Origin: Acidobacteriota bacterium
Lineage (GTDB): Bacteria > Acidobacteriota > Thermoanaerobaculia > Multivoradales > SZUA-115
Direction of reading: 5' to 3'
Length of the DNA: 55,363 bases
Assembly: GCA_024277255.1 (NCBI GenBank)
Contig: JAJRVQ010000050.1
Span: forward strand, 1 to 55,363
Position 1 is the stretch's first letter; each line of letters begins with the position of its first letter. The notes under the pieces are model-generated. The model ran no database searches. It was not told where the DNA came from and saw only the letters and a program-made list of their open reading frames with translations. Positions 36,201 to 43,557 of this stretch are shown here, piece by piece. The position numbers and the translations under genes were made by a program.

Positions 36201-38347
36201 ACGACTTCATGGGCCGCCGCACCAGGGTGCGGGACCGTAACCAAGGCAATCGTCTGCTCAAGACATTCAAATACGACAATGGCGGCGGCCTCGGTCTCGG
36301 CAAGCTCCATCAAGCCATTCGCCACCAGTGGGTCGATCTTCCGTGGAGAGCCGCCGGTGAAGAAGAGGTCAAGGTCCGCGAGATCTACAACTATTCGCAG
36401 CCTGGGGGGGCGATCTCATACCGGCGCACGAAAATCGACATTCCCGGCGAAACGACCTTCGACTTCATCACTTCCGTTCGCTACGACGAGACCGGCAACT
36501 CCGACTGGCAACGCTATCCGCGCTGCCTCAACGCCAGTTGCCTGGCGACGACCGGCACCGGCCGAATCGTCACCTCGAACTACGAAGACGGCCTCATCAC
36601 CCAGGTCAACGGCTGGACCGGCGCGATCAGCTATCACACCAGTGGCGAGTTCGCCGCCCTGCCCCACGCCAACGGCGTGATCGACCACCAGACGATCGAC
36701 CCTGATCTGCGCTCCCGCACCAAGCGCCTCTACACATCCGGTGCCTCGATCGATTTCGACACCGGCAACATGGTCTACGACGGTGCGGGCAACGTCATCC
36801 AGCAGGGCAGCGACAGCTACACCTACGATGGGGTCAGCCGGATCCGGAACGCGAACTTCCGCGGCTACTCGCAAGAGTTCACCCACGACCTCTTCGGCAA
36901 CCTGACCGAGGTCGAGACCGTCCCGCCCTTCGGACCGGTCGAGCTCATCACCATCGTGATCGACCCAGCGACCAACCGGCTCACCAGCGCCGGATACGAC
37001 GGTGCCGGCAACCTGACCTCTTGGGGACCCACCGCCTACAGCTACTACCCGACCGACCAGATCAAAGAGGTTGACGACCGTTTCCTCTACCTCTACTCGG
37101 CGGGTGGGGAGCGGGTAGCGACCGTCGATTGGACCGGCTCGGTCGCCAGCCGCAAGATCGCCTTCACCTTGAGGGATCTGTCGAACCGGGTACTGAGCCA
37201 GTTCACCCTCACCGGGGTGAACCAGGCCGGCAACTGGAGCCGCGATCGCGACTACATCTTCGGCGGCCGCCGCCTCCTGGCCTCGGTCGGCGGTGACGGC
37301 ACCGTACGCCACTACCACCTCGACCATCTGGGAAGCGTTCGCATGGTCACCGACAGCGTCGGTACCCAACTCGCCAGCCACGACTTCCTGCCCTACGGTC
37401 AGGAGATCACCTCCAGCGGCGGCGAGCTTCTACAGTTCACCGGTCACGAGCGGGACGCCGAGACCGGGCTCGACTACATGCACGCGCGCCACTACAGCTC
37501 GCACCTGGGGCGCTTCCTAAGCACTGACCAAAAGCGCGGCGCTCTACAGAGTCCGCAGAGCTTCAACCGCTATTCCTACGTCCGGGGCAACCCTCTGACC
37601 TTCACCGATCCGGACGGCCGCGAGCGGGGAAGACGGGACGGTCGGTTGGCCAAGAAGTACTCGAAGTGCGGCAATGATCCAAACTGCCTGATGCTGGCTC
37701 ACATTGCCCAGGACACCTATCCGGTCGCGGTCGTCGTCGAGGCAGGCTCGAAGATCGGACCGGCCGCCGTCGGCCTGTACGTGTCAGCGCAGACCGTCAA
37801 TGGATATGGCATAGCAACCAGCATCACAACCATATTGAAGGCTTTAGTCACCTCGGGCAGTCAACTCGCCGGCCACTACGACTACGCCGAGCCGGAGCCC
37901 ACCGGCGAGGTCAAGGGCTCGAGCACCTCGGCCGGTGAGTGGGACTGCTCCGGTGACGGCGACTGCATCTACACCGAGACGATCGACGTCAGCAGCTCGG
38001 ACGGCGAGATCCCATCGCTGGAAGGCGGGAATCAAACCGACGGCAGCGGCAACGGCAACGGCGACAGCACCAACAACGGCGATGGTGATGGCGACGGCAC
38101 TTACACCGAGGACGTCTGCGTCAACGATGTTTGCCTGGTGGTCAGCGGCAGCTCCCAGGAGGAGGTCGAGGCTGTAGCAGAACAGCTCTGGCGGGACATG
38201 TTGGCCATGATGGGGCTGGAAGACCTGATCTCCGGCGCTTGTCAGATCAACCCTCTCGCCTGCTCCAGAACCGATTACACCGGCGGCGGCGGCGGCGGCT
38301 CGATCTGCCCGATCGAAGAGATGAGCTGCGTCACCTACTTCTTTTGA
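33275..38347 (+). CDS. Secreted Rhs-repeat protein with a Gly/Cys C-terminal tail
   Basis: This 1690-aa protein has AAGGA before its ATG and a signal peptide (VASLSLMLALALPATA). A large N-terminal region typical of acidobacterial Rhs proteins is followed by YD-repeats (for example YDGAGNLTSW, YDYMGRR-like FDYMGRR variants, SYDVLGRPL), then the Rhs core-associated segment HYHLDHLGSVRMVTDS (1346 on), LDYMHARHYSSHLGRF (1399 on) and RYSYVRGNPLTFTDPDGRE (1432-1451). The last 240 residues are the variable tip: a small-residue hydrophobic stretch, an acidic DG/NG low-complexity part, and an end with GGGGGGSIC and two cysteines finishing TYFF. No toxin fold is recognised. There are no T6SS genes nearby, and the signal peptide argues for Sec export. 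Confidence 0.85.
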   Translation: MMSIQLCKLHLRRLLFSVASLSLMLALALPATAMHPNHPLGFSSEKAYQFGVTDNVDLYSGSLTVAMPIGPFNLNYSSNIWVYEQVFDTTTQQIYTQAIPNRETTAGLGWHLGMGEVYSPNHWYNPTGKWLYVGADGGRHSFYPTLHRNEDDGDGNVFYSRDSTYLRLRKMSGCKVILEFPDGTSRSFVANTCGGGTTHRLTRVWKTVSSESDPDLTVAYDSGALNWTITDRYGRTHYVHLTDQYNWINRVVTQVDIESIAGQRARYDFHYNNILVTRSCKDDDPTTSTRIRLPHLSRIDLPDGSSYSMKEGSNLLYYNLCEGGIDDVSGVLRGMVLPTFSKLEWDFVEYEFPPGDNNSVFNTSAGVGERRTVAADGQVEGTWTYKSNSYRPPGEDVDPEMHTQVVYPTGDCSKHFFNARYWLTPSQGKGWERGLPFVYSEESGGKYLSTQIWSSSTAGGACTGTKLRSTYLKYRKDATPGSNNNPDQWINTNRSVKASRIVFHDDGDRWVDGVNSNFDGLGNFRWNVTTGNFWDSSINDERRATFTNYNPNRGIYPGTFVPIAPSEPWILHTYDYRTVTENDAVGESVSRREFGFDTNTGLLSCRRTLATGTARGANDILVTYGRDALGLVVDIKRYGGDLQALPVGNGVSLSGTACGSLPSEPEYWTHQSYQFGELTQTRPYDSQGNPGAFLTYDVDRDPSTGLVTASRTAAGFGATFTYDVLGRPLEVIPQEGAKLSYAYVNATSTTPASVTLKTISGTQSLKESQLLFDEFGRLWKERRRQPGGVWTERETLYNARGWIDSTSEWGDLWKRTRRLAYDPFGRYTRLRPPQGAAHDVTFTFAGTRRVTETRQVELATGLGPATRIRQLDSHGRIRQLLEPSGQPETKAVSVSGGKMVATDYFYDVGNRLTRIVSGSSVSQTRQMTYDGRGFLLNESHPEKGISGNGTVYYYDRDSLGKAGRRLDGPHDIAFEYDFMGRRTRVRDRNQGNRLLKTFKYDNGGGLGLGKLHQAIRHQWVDLPWRAAGEEEVKVREIYNYSQPGGAISYRRTKIDIPGETTFDFITSVRYDETGNSDWQRYPRCLNASCLATTGTGRIVTSNYEDGLITQVNGWTGAISYHTSGEFAALPHANGVIDHQTIDPDLRSRTKRLYTSGASIDFDTGNMVYDGAGNVIQQGSDSYTYDGVSRIRNANFRGYSQEFTHDLFGNLTEVETVPPFGPVELITIVIDPATNRLTSAGYDGAGNLTSWGPTAYSYYPTDQIKEVDDRFLYLYSAGGERVATVDWTGSVASRKIAFTLRDLSNRVLSQFTLTGVNQAGNWSRDRDYIFGGRRLLASVGGDGTVRHYHLDHLGSVRMVTDSVGTQLASHDFLPYGQEITSSGGELLQFTGHERDAETGLDYMHARHYSSHLGRFLSTDQKRGALQSPQSFNRYSYVRGNPLTFTDPDGRERGRRDGRLAKKYSKCGNDPNCLMLAHIAQDTYPVAVVVEAGSKIGPAAVGLYVSAQTVNGYGIATSITTILKALVTSGSQLAGHYDYAEPEPTGEVKGSSTSAGEWDCSGDGDCIYTETIDVSSSDGEIPSLEGGNQTDGSGNGNGDSTNNGDGDGDGTYTEDVCVNDVCLVVSGSSQEEVEAVAEQLWRDMLAMMGLEDLISGACQINPLACSRTDYTGGGGGGSICPIEEMSCVTYFF

Positions 38348-38358
38348 TCCACCTCGGC

Positions 38359-38384
38359 GGTCCGCGGAGCCGTTTCCGCGGGCC
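38359..38384 (+). other. Hairpin after the Rhs gene
   Basis: A 9-bp GC-rich stem with one G-T pair (38359-38367 with 38376-38384) encloses an 8-nt loop, 11 nt past the Rhs stop and ahead of the small cysteine-rich gene. There is no T run, so it may be an mRNA-stabilising or partial-termination element that lets the downstream gene be expressed at a different level. Confidence 0.35.
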
Positions 38385-38431
38385 GCGTTCGTTCGTACAA
38401 CCTCCCTGACGGAGAACTCAAAGGAGACACC

Positions 38432-38788
38432 ATGTTCAAAAAGCTCTGGAGATACCCTCTGACCCTCCTCACCGTCCTCGCTCTGGCCGGCGCCGCCACC
38501 TGGGCTCTGACCGCGAGCCAAGCCGACGCCGACTGCGGCCCCTGCGGTGGACCGAAGCGCTACGCCTACGGCTTCGCGTCCGGCTGTAGCTCTTCAGCCA
38601 CCGCCGCCGCCAAGTCAGATGCCATCGGTAACGCCTTCGGGACCCCAGCTGGTTGCATCCCTTGCGGCGTCCAAACCGTCTACTCGGGATGCGCGGCGCC
38701 CTACAACGGCCAAGGGTGGTCGACCACGGTGAAGATCAGTTACAAGTGCCAGAGTTGCAGCATACCGCCGCGACCGGACCGCCCGTGA
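38432..38788 (+). CDS. Small secreted 8-cysteine protein with three CxxC motifs
   Basis: This 118-aa protein has AAAGGAG eight bases before its ATG and a signal peptide (PLTLLTVLALAGAATWALTA). The mature ~88 residues carry eight cysteines: CxxC at 35-38, 75-78 and 106-109, plus Cys52 and Cys87. A conserved-looking KRYAYGFASGCSSSATAAAKSDAIGNAFG segment shows the small-residue bias of a repeated or bundled fold. I recognise no family. It follows the Rhs gene by 84 nt where an immunity gene would be expected, but it is exported, so it may act as a secreted partner. Paired CxxC sites could bind zinc or form disulfides. Confidence 0.78.
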   Translation: MFKKLWRYPLTLLTVLALAGAATWALTASQADADCGPCGGPKRYAYGFASGCSSSATAAAKSDAIGNAFGTPAGCIPCGVQTVYSGCAAPYNGQGWSTTVKISYKCQSCSIPPRPDRP

Positions 38789-38844
38789 TTTGAGATAGCT
38801 CAGGGGACTCGCGTCTGCGCGGAGCGATCTTGCAACGCGCGACC

Positions 38845-38881
38845 GAGCCGCCTCCGTACTTCACTCCCACGGAGGCGGCTC
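38845..38881. terminator. Strong inverted repeat between convergent genes
   Basis: A perfect 13-bp stem (38845-38857 with 38869-38881, GAGCCGCCTCCGT/ACGGAGGCGGCTC) with an 11-nt loop lies between the convergent small Cys-rich gene and metallophosphoesterase gene. It is symmetric, so it could end transcription from both sides, although no T run follows on either strand. Confidence 0.65.
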
Positions 38882-38899
38882 ACCTTGCTGAGCCGCGGA

Positions 38900-39814
38900 T
38901 CAGGAGTGCGAATTGCGCGCGAAGCGGTGGCTCGAGAGTTCTTCGAACTGTTCTTGCACCGGGTTGAAGCGCAAGTGGTCGACCTCAATGCTCTGCCGGT
39001 CGATGCGTAGCCAGTTACAGCTGTTGACCCCGCGCTCGGCACGGCGCCCACGGTTGGAGGTCGTGGTACCGCTACTGAGTAGCAAGAACGGCGGCCGGCC
39101 AAAGGTGTAGAAGTCCTCCGAGGAACCGAAGAAGGTCTGATGCTCGTGGCCGGAGAGGACCAGGTCGGCCCCCAGCGAAGAGAGCAGATCGACGGTTTCG
39201 TGGGCGTTGTAGCTCACCCGCTGCAGGCCGAAGTTCGGTGGAGGTATCAATGGGTGATGAACGACGATGATCCGGCACCGGTCGGCGGGTGCTTGCGCCA
39301 GCTGATCGGCCAGTCGGACCAGTTGACGCCGGGTGATCCGCCCATGTTTGGTCGTCCAGTTGAAGGCGCTGTTGACCCCGATCACAAAGAGTTCATCATC
39401 CTCGAAGACCGGCTCCATCTCTTCGCTGAACCATCGCCGATAGGCACCGTAGGGCGCCAGTACCCGTTCCCACACTCGATACATCGGCACATCGTGGTTG
39501 CCGGGTACGACGATCGAGGGAGCGCTCAAGCGGTCCACCCAGGCGCGAGCCTGACGAAACTGCCCCGGCTTGGCGCGTTGGGTGAGATCGCCGGAAACCA
39601 CCACCAGGTCGGGCTTTCGTTCGGCGACCAGCTCCAGCACGGCCGCGGAAACCGCGGGCCGGTGGGGAGGACCGAAGTGCACGTCGGAGACGTGGAGCAG
39701 TTGGCGCACGCGGGTGGGAGCGGTAGGTCTTGAAGTGAGTTTAGAGAACGTCTTTACCGAGTGCGGTATTGACTTGCTCGCTGATGTGACCGACGGCGAA
39801 GGAAGAAAGGGCAT
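38900..39814 (-). CDS. Calcineurin-like metallophosphoesterase
   Basis: All five metal-site blocks are present in order: SDVHFG, SGDLTQ, PGNHDV, VVHHPLIPPP and SGHEHQTF. These proteins bind two metal ions and cleave phosphodiesters or monoesters; this subgroup is often annotated as a 3',5'-cyclic-AMP phosphodiesterase-like enzyme, but the substrate is not readable. The ATG at 39814 would overlap the upstream gene by 74 nt and has no ribosome site; a GTG at 39709 just before the first motif is an alternative, so the N-terminal ~35 residues are doubtful. It is the last gene of a minus-strand group. Confidence 0.82.
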   Translation of the reverse strand: MPFLPSPSVTSASKSIPHSVKTFSKLTSRPTAPTRVRQLLHVSDVHFGPPHRPAVSAAVLELVAERKPDLVVVSGDLTQRAKPGQFRQARAWVDRLSAPSIVVPGNHDVPMYRVWERVLAPYGAYRRWFSEEMEPVFEDDELFVIGVNSAFNWTTKHGRITRRQLVRLADQLAQAPADRCRIIVVHHPLIPPPNFGLQRVSYNAHETVDLLSSLGADLVLSGHEHQTFFGSSEDFYTFGRPPFLLLSSGTTTSNRGRRAERGVNSCNWLRIDRQSIEVDHLRFNPVQEQFEELSSHRFARNSHS

Positions 39815-40022
39815 CCATCACCGCTTCGCCCCGGGTGCGACCGAGAACGAATCCACCCACCGCCGCCAGAGCCAAGGCTGAAAGGGGGTAGCGACGAATC
39901 AGGTTCTCGAAATCGAGATCTTCCATCCAGTCTCCCAGCCCCTCAGCCGACTGGCGTTGTTCAGCGGCGTCCTCATCCCGGCTGTCGTCGTCTTCCATCG
40001 GCTCACCGTCGTAACTATTCAT
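39741..40022 (-). CDS. Small acidic membrane protein
   Basis: Choosing the ATG at 40022 (GGTGG nine bases upstream) gives 93 aa; ATGs at 40031 and 40028 are less well spaced. An acidic N-terminus (EDDDSRDEDAAEQ) precedes one hydrophobic segment (YPLSALALAAVGGFVLGRTRG), followed by a short amphipathic end. It overlaps the upstream DUF883-like gene by 8 nt. The membrane segment resembles those of DUF883/YtxH-type small proteins. Function is unknown. Confidence 0.7.
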   Translation of the reverse strand: MNSYDGEPMEDDDSRDEDAAEQRQSAEGLGDWMEDLDFENLIRRYPLSALALAAVGGFVLGRTRGEAVMDALSSFAVGHISEQVNTALGKDVL

Positions 40023-40413
40023 CGTCATCATCCACCTGCCGCGAACGCAAGATCAAGCCCAGCGCAAAGCCGATGCCGGCCGCGATGCCGACCGCCCGAG
40101 CTGGATTCTCGCGCACATAGTCACTCAAATCGCTCAGCGCTCCGCCCATATCGCCGCGCGCTCTGTGGTAGCCGCGACGCACCGTCTCGGCGGTCGACGC
40201 ATACCCCCGGCGCGCGGATTCGCGGGCCCGACCGGCGCTGTCCCGGACCTCCTCGGCGACTTGGCTGTAGCGCTGACCCACCTCCTCGGCAGCTTCGCTG
40301 ACTCTCGCCTTGACGCCGTCCAGCTTCTCGGCCGCTCCCGCCTTACGCAAAACATCTCGGGCTCGATCGAAAGGGTGGACCTTGCCGCGCGTGGTTTTCT
40401 CTTCTTCGCTCAT
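40015..40413 (-). CDS. DUF883/YqjD-like small membrane-anchored protein
   Basis: The ATG at 40413 with GGAG upstream gives 132 aa. A long charged helical stretch rich in Ala/Arg/Glu (KLDGVKARVSEAAEEVGQRY, then RARESARRGYASTAETV) precedes ENPARAVGIAAGIGFALGLILR, the C-terminal membrane anchor seen in ElaB/YqjD (DUF883) proteins. In E. coli such proteins tether ribosomes to the membrane in stationary phase; the same role here is only a possibility. It overlaps the next gene by 8 nt. Confidence 0.75.
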   Translation of the reverse strand: MSEEEKTTRGKVHPFDRARDVLRKAGAAEKLDGVKARVSEAAEEVGQRYSQVAEEVRDSAGRARESARRGYASTAETVRRGYHRARGDMGGALSDLSDYVRENPARAVGIAAGIGFALGLILRSRQVDDDDE

Positions 40414-40478
40414 TTTGACTCCAAGGGCCGGTGAGGTTCCCGCGCCGGTCATCTTATCAATCGCAACCGGAAGGCGCC

Positions 40479-40922
40479 TCACCGTGTCTCGAATTCGGCC
40501 GGCGGTTCCATCACGTAGGAGGCTTCGGTACCGAGATGACGAGAGCGAAGTTCCGAGTGTTCGGCGATCTGTTCGAAATGGCCATCGAGATGGTACACGG
40601 TGCAGTCCGCCCGGATCGCGCTGGCGGCGATGATCAGGTCGGTGGTGGGAACTGTGATGCCCTCGCGGCGTAGCTGGAAACCGAGACGGATGGCGCTGTC
40701 GAAATCCTCTTCCAGCGGGCCGAGCCCATGGAAGGCGGCGAAGTCGGACGAGAGCTTGCGCCGGTCGGCCTCGCAGCGGGCGAAGGCCACGATCTCGACG
40801 CGCACGATGCCGTGGCTCGCCACCTGATCGTTGCGGATCGCCTCAGCCACCGCTCGGCGCGCCGGATAGAGCCCTTTGGGGCGGTAGTACTCGATCCAGG
40901 CGGAGCTATCGACCAGGATCAC
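40479..40922 (-). CDS. vapC: VapC-type PIN-domain ribonuclease toxin
   Basis: This 147-aa PIN domain starts at a GTG that overlaps the antitoxin stop (GTGA). The acidic catalytic residues are in place: Asp5 in LVDSSAWIEYY, Glu in VRVEIVAF, Asp in TTDLIIAA, and a late Asp in YHLDGHF. VapC toxins cleave tRNA or other RNA and are neutralised by the VapB partner encoded directly upstream. The C-terminal extension of about 15 residues is unremarkable. Confidence 0.88.
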   Translation of the reverse strand: MILVDSSAWIEYYRPKGLYPARRAVAEAIRNDQVASHGIVRVEIVAFARCEADRRKLSSDFAAFHGLGPLEEDFDSAIRLGFQLRREGITVPTTDLIIAASAIRADCTVYHLDGHFEQIAEHSELRSRHLGTEASYVMEPPAEFETR

Positions 40923-41125
40923 GAGGAGCGACGCAATTCTTGCAGAGTGTCCTGATCGAGATCCAGATCGATCAAACCACCGTTTTCCAAAGCTTGGTTC
41001 AACCGCTTGCGGCGCACCACCTCGACCAACGCTAAGCGGATGGCCTCGGACTTGCTCGACGCACCCAGAGCCTCTTTGGCCTCCTGAACAAGCTCGTCAT
41101 CGATCGTTATCGTCATGCGATGCAT
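40919..41125 (-). CDS. vapB: VapB-type antitoxin
   Basis: The ATG at 41125 has GGGAGG five bases upstream and gives 68 aa. The N-terminal MTITIDDELVQEAKEALG followed by SKSEAIRLALVEVVRR is the ribbon-helix-helix/DUF2191 antitoxin form, and the C-terminal LDLDQDTLQELRRSS would wrap the toxin. It is translationally coupled to vapC. Such antitoxins usually repress their own promoter. Confidence 0.88.
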   Translation of the reverse strand: MHRMTITIDDELVQEAKEALGASSKSEAIRLALVEVVRRKRLNQALENGGLIDLDLDQDTLQELRRSS

Positions 41126-41148
41126 AGTCACCTCCCGGTAGCACCACC

Positions 41149-41177
41149 AGACTACACCACATGTCGGTGCATCGCAA
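41149..41177 (-). promoter_or_regulatory. Possible vapBC promoter
   Basis: Read on the minus strand, TTGCGA (41177-41172) and TAGTCT (41154-41149) are 17 bp apart, 24 nt before the vapB ATG. Matches to consensus are moderate (4/6 and 3/6). Confidence 0.35.
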
Positions 41178-41293
41178 GGGTGATACTGCCGCGTTCACAC
41201 AGCCGCATCCACCCTGCCTCCAGAAGGGCCACCATACTGGCTGATAGGATGCGCGCCTGAACGAAATTTGAGATCAACTTGGAGGTGACTTTC

Positions 41294-42688
41294 ATGGGCC
41301 GAGTGACGTTTTTGGGTGCCTGCGGTTGCGTGACCGGTAGTTCGACCTTGCTCGAGTGGGGAGAGACCCGCCTGCTCGTCGACTGCGGCATGTATCAGGG
41401 CGGCAACGATCTCAAGCAGCTCAACTGGGAGCCCTTCGATTTCGAGCCCTCTTCGCTGACCGCGGTGGTGCTGACCCACGCCCATCTCGATCACACCGGC
41501 CTTCTGCCCAAGCTGGTCCGCGGGGGATTCACCGGCCCGATCTATTGCACCCGCGCCAGTCGCGGTCTGGTTTCCCTCATCCTCGAAGATGCCGGCCATA
41601 TCCAGGAGGAGCAGGCTCGCTACGCCCGCAAGGCCGGCTACAGCGCACACGCCGACCCCAAACCGCTTTACACCAGTAAAGATGCCAAGCGCGCGATCCG
41701 CCTGTTGCAGACGGTCCCCTTCGACAAACCCAGGGAGCTGGTTCCGGGAGTTCATGTCGAGTGGCGGCGGGCCGGTCACCTTTTGGGTGCCGGATCGATT
41801 CTGATCACCGCCAAAGACAACAAGAGCAGGCGGCGTACCTGGTGTTTCTCGGGAGATATCGGCCGTTGGGATGTACCGATCCTCAAGGACCCCGAGCCGC
41901 CGCGCGATCCAATCTCGGCCCTGGTCCTCGAATCGACCTACGGCGACCGCACCCACAACACCGAAGACTCCCGCCGCATCCTCGGCGAGGTGATCCGAGA
42001 GACTTTCCGGCGCGGCGGCATGGTGATCATTCCCGCCTTCGCCCTCGGTCGTACCCAGGAGGTGCTCTACCACCTGGCCGATCTGGCCGATCTGGGCCAG
42101 CTCGACCCGAAGGATGTCTTCCTGGATAGTCCGATGGCGATCACCGCCACCGATATCTACGACCGGGCCAAGGCCGAACACGACGAAGAGCTGGCGGAGA
42201 TGGTCCAGGAGGCGGGCAGTCCGTTTGCCGGTAACCTGTTCAACCGCTGCCGCTCGGTCGCCGAATCCAAGCGGCTCAATAACCGGCGCAAACCGGCGGT
42301 GATCGTCGCTTCGAGCGGCATGGCCACCGCCGGCAGGGTGGTCCACCACTTGCTGAGAAGACTGGGCGACCCGGACAACTCCGTGCTCTTCACCGGCTAC
42401 CAGGCGCACGGCACGCGCGGGCGTCAACTCATCGAACGAGCGGACACGGTCAACATTCACGGCCATCGAGTGCGGGTTCGAGCGCGGGTCAAATCGATCC
42501 ACGGCCTCTCTGCTCACGGCGACCGCCGAGACCTGGTCCGCTGGTGCCAAGCCTTCTCAGAGGTGCCGGGCAGGATCTTCCTCAACCACGGCGAAGACGG
42601 CCCCCGAAAGTCATTGCAGGCCACGCTGCAAGAGAAGGACTGGCCGCGAGCCGCCTTGCCGCGAAGAGGCTACCAAGTCCCCTGGTAG
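41294..42688 (+). CDS. Metallo-beta-lactamase/beta-CASP ribonuclease
   Basis: The ATG at 41294 has GGAGGTGA upstream and gives 464 aa. It has the zinc motif THAHLDHTG (His62, His64, Asp66, His67), LLGAGS-type and SGDIGR blocks, the beta-CASP region (FLDSPMAITATDIY, VIVASSGMATAGRVVHHL, VLFTGYQAHGTRGRQL) and the C-terminal SIHGLSAHGDRRDL of the RMMBL domain. Family members (CPSF-73-like, RNase J relatives) process or degrade RNA. It is a monocistronic-looking gene in the plus orientation, divergent from vapBC. Confidence 0.88.
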   Translation: MGRVTFLGACGCVTGSSTLLEWGETRLLVDCGMYQGGNDLKQLNWEPFDFEPSSLTAVVLTHAHLDHTGLLPKLVRGGFTGPIYCTRASRGLVSLILEDAGHIQEEQARYARKAGYSAHADPKPLYTSKDAKRAIRLLQTVPFDKPRELVPGVHVEWRRAGHLLGAGSILITAKDNKSRRRTWCFSGDIGRWDVPILKDPEPPRDPISALVLESTYGDRTHNTEDSRRILGEVIRETFRRGGMVIIPAFALGRTQEVLYHLADLADLGQLDPKDVFLDSPMAITATDIYDRAKAEHDEELAEMVQEAGSPFAGNLFNRCRSVAESKRLNNRRKPAVIVASSGMATAGRVVHHLLRRLGDPDNSVLFTGYQAHGTRGRQLIERADTVNIHGHRVRVRARVKSIHGLSAHGDRRDLVRWCQAFSEVPGRIFLNHGEDGPRKSLQATLQEKDWPRAALPRRGYQVPW

Positions 42689-42729
42689 CGGACGCGCAGA
42701 GAGTTCTGTACCTTGGCACAACTCAGGAC

Positions 42730-42758
42730 TTGAGACAGGGGGCCCGCGCCAGTACAAT
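42730..42758 (+). promoter_or_regulatory. Sigma-70 promoter of tRNA-Ala
   Basis: TTGAGA (42730-42735) and TACAAT (42753-42758) are separated by exactly 17 bp. The predicted start is near 42765, about 27 nt before the tRNA. Confidence 0.75.
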
Positions 42759-42791
42759 AGCGCGTCCCGCACGGGCGGGGGATTTACCGAT

Positions 42792-42867
42792 GGGGCAGTA
42801 GCTCAGCTGGGAGAGCACCACGTTCGCAACGTGGGGGTCGAGGGTTCGAGTCCCTTCTGCTCCACCA
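42792..42867 (+). tRNA. tRNA-Ala (anticodon CGC)
   Basis: The 76-nt sequence folds into a full cloverleaf: acceptor GGGGCAG/CTGCTCC, D arm GCTC...GAGC, anticodon stem CCACG/CGTGG with loop TTCGCAA (anticodon CGC, positions 34-36), T arm GAGGG-TTCGAGT-CCCTT, and an encoded CCA end. The G3-U70 wobble pair, the main identity element for alanyl-tRNA synthetase, is present. It reads GCG codons, which are frequent in this GC-rich genome. Confidence 0.95.
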
Positions 42868-42909
42868 TCCTTCCTCTCCAGACTTCTCACCACAGATCGA
42901 GAGCCCTTG

Positions 42910-43557
42910 ATGAGCCTGCTCTATACCGCGCACGTCCCGCAAGGTGAGGGGCCCTTCCCCACCATCATCGCCCTGCATGGTTGGGGCGCGAGCGGCCACG
43001 ATCTGCTTGGCCTGGCTCCGCTGCTGCTCGGCGGCAAGGCTCTGGTGCTTTGCCCTCAGGGGAAGGTCGAGGTCGAGATCGGTCCGGGGATGAAAGGGCA
43101 CGGCTGGTTTCCGCTGGTTCCGGGTCTAGCGCCGGATCCCAACGACTTCATCGCCGGCGCCACCTCGATTCGAGAGTTCCTGGCGCAAGCGCGAAAGCGG
43201 TATCCGATCGACTCGCAACGGCTGATCATCCTCGGCTTCAGCCAGGGCGGAGCGATGGCCTATGAACTCGGCCTGCGCCACCCTGAGCAGTTCGCCGGCA
43301 TCGCGGCCCTCTCCACCTGGCTACCGCCGGCCCTGGCCGCCACCATCACGACCGGCGAAGCGCTGTCGAAGCTGCCGGTTTTGGTCGTGCACGGCACCCA
43401 GGATCCGATGGTCGACATCGAGCGCGGCCACTCCTCCCGCGACTCCCTGCACAAGCTCGGAGTCCAGCTCACCTACCGCGAATTCGACATGGCCCACGAG
43501 ATCCGTCCCGATGCTCTGCGCGCGGTTCTAGAGTGGACCGAGTCCATCCTCGGCTAG
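42910..43557 (+). CDS. Alpha/beta-hydrolase, carboxylesterase/phospholipase type
   Basis: This 215-aa protein starts at the ATG at 42910. It has the PF02230-like layout: LHGWGASGHDLLGLAPLL (oxyanion region), nucleophile Ser111 in LGFSQGGAMAYEL, Asp165/169 in HGTQDPMVDIERG, and His196 in DMAHEIRP. It would hydrolyse short-chain esters or acylated substrates in the cytoplasm. It lies 43 nt after the tRNA, so some read-through transcription is possible. The last 30 nt overlap the opposing phosphatase gene. Confidence 0.85.
   Translation: MSLLYTAHVPQGEGPFPTIIALHGWGASGHDLLGLAPLLLGGKALVLCPQGKVEVEIGPGMKGHGWFPLVPGLAPDPNDFIAGATSIREFLAQARKRYPIDSQRLIILGFSQGGAMAYELGLRHPEQFAGIAALSTWLPPALAATITTGEALSKLPVLVVHGTQDPMVDIERGHSSRDSLHKLGVQLTYREFDMAHEIRPDALRAVLEWTESILG

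Noticed and set aside
33275..38347. Rhs protein as a type VI secretion effector
   Set aside because: It has a Sec signal peptide and there are no VgrG, PAAR, Hcp or DUF1795-type chaperone genes in the window.
40479..41125. VapBC as part of a phage-defence island
   Set aside because: Its neighbours are housekeeping-type genes with no restriction, CRISPR or abortive-infection genes; a solitary toxin-antitoxin pair is ordinary.
41195..42550. A 451-codon minus-strand frame opposite the beta-CASP gene
   Set aside because: The plus-strand product has all zinc and beta-CASP motifs; the antisense frame shows no recognisable fold or ribosome site.
42792..42867. tRNA gene as an integration site of a mobile element
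   Set aside because: No integrase gene or direct repeat of the tRNA 3' end is visible nearby, and the flanking genes look like normal chromosomal genes.
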